Part shown: positions 39,304 to 42,081 of the stretch, piece by piece
Numbering within the stretch: the stretch's first letter is position 1
How the letters are laid out: every line of letters starts with the position of its first letter
NCBI GenBank assembly: GCA_012520975.1
Contig: JAAYNF010000116.1
Location: 1-42,081, forward strand
Direction: 5' to 3'
From: Clostridiaceae bacterium
GTDB taxonomy: Bacteria > Bacillota > Clostridia > Saccharofermentanales > UBA5734
DNA length: 42,081 nucleotides
Notes under the pieces: generated by a model
Database searches by the model: none
Seen by the model: the letters and a program-made list of their open reading frames with translations, nothing else
Told to the model about the DNA's origin: nothing
Program-made: the position numbers and the translations under genes

Positions 39304-39425
39304 GAGAAAAAGTCGAGAATAAAACGCTGGTTTTGACTGTTTTGACATTCATAGAATCCTGTGAAATCAAGCTTTTCCGACTATAGCATTTGTTTGATAT
39401 CAGGGGTGTCGGCAAACTCAGGTAC
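39304..39425 (-). pseudogene. Degenerate copy A of a small unrecognised gene
   Basis: Minus-strand reading VPEFADTPDIKQML*SEKLDFTGFYECQNSQNQRFILDFFSG parallels copy B (VHEYSYTPDVKQMLHSEKVDFTRFYECKDSQKERFIYDFFSG) but has an in-frame TAG. Confidence 0.65.
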
Positions 39426-39438
39426 AACAGACTAAAAT

Positions 39439-40284
39439 CTATATCCACATAATCCCACACGCAAAGCCAAGCCATTCCGGATGTTCAAATGCCAATTTTT
39501 GAAGAGAACTCGCATTTTCAGGGATTACTTTTCTCTTGCTATAGCCCAAAATAAATTCTGTTGCCTGTTCCGAATCAGGACAATCTCCAATAATAAAGAA
39601 CTTATCAGCAAACAGCTTAATATTTGATTTTTCGGATAGCTTTTCCAACATGGGCGGATATAGCATCCAACTATAACACAGAAAAGCTTTATACTCTTGT
39701 TTCGGATAAATTTCCGAGAAAAATACTTTTGCTTTTTGAAAAGATAATTCAACTGATTTCGGATTTAAATCTGCACCTCGTTGAATGTGGCAGTTAATAA
39801 CGGGTGAGCCGTTTGGCAATGACTCTTTCTGCTCTTTGGTAAATGCCATATAAGGTTCGCCAATTGTATCTTCATCCAAATATATCATCTCAAATGGCTG
39901 AAACTGCAAAGAACCTATTTTGAATATCGAAACATTCATAATATGTCGGAACCAGATAACATCGTCCTTTGAAATACCCGCCTTGCCTGTTTTCTTATAA
40001 TATAAATTAGCTCGTAGAGAAACATCTTCAAATGTGTCAAAAATAATCTCGTCCGTAATCCCTTTTGTACTGTATTCATCATATTTCCTAATCAAAAGAT
40101 ATGTAACAACAGATAAACGGGTTAAGGGCATGCGCTTAAGTAATGCAAAATCAAAATTCTCTCCCTGATATGCGGTTTTTGCAATCTCTTTAATTGTCTT
40201 TTCATCTTTTTTGATTTTTTTAAACACAGATTGCTCCACATATTTTTCATAATGCAGTTCTGAAATTATTTTTTCTAAAGTCAA
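39439..40284 (-). CDS. NAT_N/GNAT_C-type acyltransferase-like protein
   Basis: About 281 aa; layout recalls the acyltransferase-domain family (YYKKTGKAGISKDDVIWFRHIMNVSIFKIGSLQFQPFEM, VINCHIQRGADLNPKSVELSFQKAKVFF, YKAFLCYSWMLYPPMLEKLSEKSNI). TTG start after AAGGAGA; ORF opens at 40302. Confidence 0.72.
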   Translation of the reverse strand: MTLEKIISELHYEKYVEQSVFKKIKKDEKTIKEIAKTAYQGENFDFALLKRMPLTRLSVVTYLLIRKYDEYSTKGITDEIIFDTFEDVSLRANLYYKKTGKAGISKDDVIWFRHIMNVSIFKIGSLQFQPFEMIYLDEDTIGEPYMAFTKEQKESLPNGSPVINCHIQRGADLNPKSVELSFQKAKVFFSEIYPKQEYKAFLCYSWMLYPPMLEKLSEKSNIKLFADKFFIIGDCPDSEQATEFILGYSKRKVIPENASSLQKLAFEHPEWLGFACGIMWI

Positions 40285-40324
40285 ATAATATCTCCTTTTC
40301 AACCCGGAATTTAATCATATATCT

Positions 40325-41659
40325 CTATTTCAATACTTTCCATACCGGATTCTGTTTAGAGCCGACTCGCCTGATATAACCCTTCTCTACAAGAGAATTG
40401 AGTGCTCTTTGAACCGTTCTTACAGTTTTAGAAATCTTATCAGCTATTTCTTCTCTTGAAGAATCCGATTTTTGTTTTAAAATAGCATAAACCGCTTTCT
40501 CTGTTCCGTTCAAAGTGACATTCAAAGTGACATCTAAAATGTCACTTTGAATCTGTGGTCGGTATATTATAAATTTGAATCCATTATTCTTGTTTTCATA
40601 AGAATACTTGATTCCGGAATCTTTACATAGGCTATCTATTCTCTTGAAACCGCTACCAAATTGCTCTATATATTTGCTCAAGTACAGAATTTTCGAGATT
40701 GTTGCGTTTCTTATCTCAGATTCCACATTGCCTTTTATATATTCTTCCGGCTTATATCTACTGGCATAATCTCCGGGGCTATATATAGTTATCATACTCG
40801 GATGAATACATATCTCATGATTTGTCCTGCTTCCATACACTGCGTGAGCAAAGCTGTTTGCCAAAACCTCTCTTATCACTGCAGTCGGAATTTCAGGAAT
40901 CTCACTTCTTTCCGATTCAATAATTTCAACTTTCCATCGTATATTCTTAAATATGTAATCTTCTGCTTTCTTCAACAAATTATAAATATTGTCCTCATAT
41001 AATTTCATATCAAGAATTGTCAATTTTTCATCCGATGCAAATATACCGACTTTTAGAGAAACGGGTCTTGTATCACCAAAGAGAACCTCACCGGCATTTG
41101 TCAAATACTCATCTTTAACAAGACCGAACCTCTTTAAAATAATCGGCGTTGTATACCTGCCTTCGGGTAATCTTCCGGCACTTATTGCCTTTTGCCAAAA
41201 CGACTTTACTGAAAACTTATCAACTTGTTTTGATAAAGTGTCAGATTTGCCATTTTCCCATTTCGTACGGTATTTATTTGCTTCAAAAAAAGTCTTTAAT
41301 TCTTCGGGACTTACTTCTCTGTCTTCATCTGCGGTTCGCAAGTAGTATCTGCCCGCCGCGGAATATGGCTTGCTATCACCGCTGAATTCAACCTTTATCA
41401 ATTGTTTTCCATCTATCACAATTTCATCAATTGCAGGATATATCTGCGGTTTAATGCTTTCATAAACCGCTCTTGAAACATCTCTTAAAGATGATTCCGA
41501 CACATTCTGTCCAACAACATCACCATTAGGCTTGACCCCGAAATACAATGTGCCGATACCGTGCTTATTTAATATAGACGCTATGGAAATCATAGCAGCT
41601 TTTATCTCACTCGTCGATTTTTTAAATTCAAGAGTTTCAGTTTCTTTTCCGAGATTCAT
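40325..41659 (-). CDS. AlbA_2 (Schlafen-like) ATP-binding transcriptional regulator with C-terminal HTH
   Basis: N-terminal ETETLEFKKSTSE...GTLYFGVKPNGDVVGQ (AlbA_2); EIPTAVIREVLANSFAHAVY and EQFGSGFKRI (HATPase_c_4-type); C-terminal SREEIADKISKTVRTVQRALNSLVEKGYIRRVG HTH. RBS GGAAAGAGGTGG before the ATG at 41659. Confidence 0.9.
   Translation of the reverse strand: MNLGKETETLEFKKSTSEIKAAMISIASILNKHGIGTLYFGVKPNGDVVGQNVSESSLRDVSRAVYESIKPQIYPAIDEIVIDGKQLIKVEFSGDSKPYSAAGRYYLRTADEDREVSPEELKTFFEANKYRTKWENGKSDTLSKQVDKFSVKSFWQKAISAGRLPEGRYTTPIILKRFGLVKDEYLTNAGEVLFGDTRPVSLKVGIFASDEKLTILDMKLYEDNIYNLLKKAEDYIFKNIRWKVEIIESERSEIPEIPTAVIREVLANSFAHAVYGSRTNHEICIHPSMITIYSPGDYASRYKPEEYIKGNVESEIRNATISKILYLSKYIEQFGSGFKRIDSLCKDSGIKYSYENKNNGFKFIIYRPQIQSDILDVTLNVTLNGTEKAVYAILKQKSDSSREEIADKISKTVRTVQRALNSLVEKGYIRRVGSKQNPVWKVLK
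40509..40552. repeat. Intragenic operator-like palindrome plus 12-bp direct repeat in the AlbA_2 gene linker
   Basis: TTCAAAGTGACA x2 (40509-40520, 40521-40532); perfect 14-bp inverted repeat ATTCAAAGTGACAT (40520-40533) / ATGTCACTTTGAAT (40539-40552), spacer CTAAA. Confidence 0.9.
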
Positions 41660-41677
41660 TATCTTACCACCTCTTTC

Positions 41678-41688
41678 CAAAGTGACAT
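41678..41688. promoter_or_regulatory. Operator-like element CAAAGTGACAT near the predicted transcription start
   Basis: 11/11 identical to the intragenic repeat cores at 40511-40521 and 40523-40533. Confidence 0.65.
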
Positions 41689-41689
41689 T

Positions 41690-41718
41690 ATTGTACCACG
41701 AAGTGACACTTATGTCAC
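41690..41718 (-). promoter_or_regulatory. Predicted promoter of the AlbA_2 gene
   Basis: Minus strand GTGACA (41718-41713), 17-bp spacer, TACAAT (41695-41690). Confidence 0.6.
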
Positions 41719-41720
41719 TT
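41701..41720. promoter_or_regulatory. Inverted-repeat operator candidate AAGTGACA-CTTA-TGTCACTT
   Basis: Perfect 8-bp arms overlapping the predicted -35 and spacer. Confidence 0.7.
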
Positions 41721-41747
41721 AGAATTATTTAGTCGAATGCTGTCTGA

Positions 41748-41786
41748 AATCGGTGCCATAATCGGTGTCACTTTATGGCACCGATT
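41748..41786. promoter_or_regulatory. 14-bp perfect inverted repeat upstream of the AlbA_2 promoter
   Basis: AATCGGTGCCATAA (41748-41761) / TTATGGCACCGATT (41773-41786). The spacer region carries another TGTCACTT (41766-41773). Confidence 0.8.
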
Positions 41787-41794
41787 ACAAAGTA

Positions 41795-42034
41795 TCATAA
41801 TTGTGCAGTATTTTTGAATTTAGAATTTTGTGGAAACTCTGAAACCCTGTTTGTTGCTGCGTTTTTCGCCTTTAGCATTATTATGACATACTCCCCGGAG
41901 AAGAAGTCATAAATAAAACGCTCTTTTTGACTGTCTTTACATTCATAAAACCTCGTAAAATCAACCTTTTCCGAGTGTAGCATTTGTTTGACATCAGGGG
42001 TATACGAATACTCATGTACTCTTATTATTTGCAA
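41795..42034 (-). CDS. Small unrecognised protein (copy B), 79 aa or truncated
   Basis: ORF MQIIRVHEYSYTPDVKQMLHSEKVDFTRFYECKDSQKERFIYDFFSGEYVIIMLKAKNAATNRV...; similar to degenerate copy A at 39304-39425. May start TTG. Confidence 0.4.
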   Translation of the reverse strand: MQIIRVHEYSYTPDVKQMLHSEKVDFTRFYECKDSQKERFIYDFFSGEYVIIMLKAKNAATNRVSEFPQNSKFKNTAQL

Positions 42035-42081
42035 TTACAATTCGAATTTAAATATATTAGGAATAACTCCTGTCCCAAATG

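Noticed and set aside
39116-39475. 119-aa ORF MAWLCVWDYVDIDFSLLYLSLPT... as a real gene
   Set aside because: It overlaps the degenerate copy A in a different frame from the homologous one and reads into the acyltransferase-like gene; best explained as decayed sequence.

Overview
Window of a bacterial chromosome, most likely a Clostridia-like Firmicute judging by gene content and order. About 0-39 kb is dense, moderate-GC housekeeping sequence: (i) a minus-strand trimeric [FeFe]-hydrogenase operon (NuoE-like, NuoF-like, HydA); (ii) the conserved block efp-asp23-amaP-DUF2273-nusB-xseA-xseB-ispA-dxs-nadK-argR-recN, without the sporulation genes (spoIIIA cluster, spoIVB, spo0A) and tlyA that normally sit in this neighbourhood; (iii) aspartate kinase, a divergent type II topoisomerase pair, and a homocysteine methyltransferase/MTHFR fusion; (iv) a MoxR-DUF58-transglutaminase operon; (v) five tRNAs (Arg-TCT, Gly-TCC, Lys-TTT, Gln-TTG, His-GTG); (vi) a PPi-type phosphofructokinase. 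From about 39.1 kb to the end the sequence is clearly AT-richer and looks like an acquired module: an AlbA_2/Schlafen-like ATP-binding regulator with a C-terminal HTH, plus a NAT_N/GNAT_C-type acyltransferase-like protein. Two diverged copies (about 80% identical by eye) of a small unrecognised gene flank it, one of them broken. The most interesting signal is in this module. The 8-mer AAGTGACA/TGTCACTT occurs four times in the promoter region of the AlbA_2 gene, including a perfect inverted repeat over the predicted -35/spacer. It occurs three more times inside the same gene, as a 14-bp-arm palindrome plus a 12-bp direct repeat encoding the linker peptide DVTLNVTLN just before the HTH. The regulator's operator-like DNA therefore appears to be written into its own inter-domain linker.
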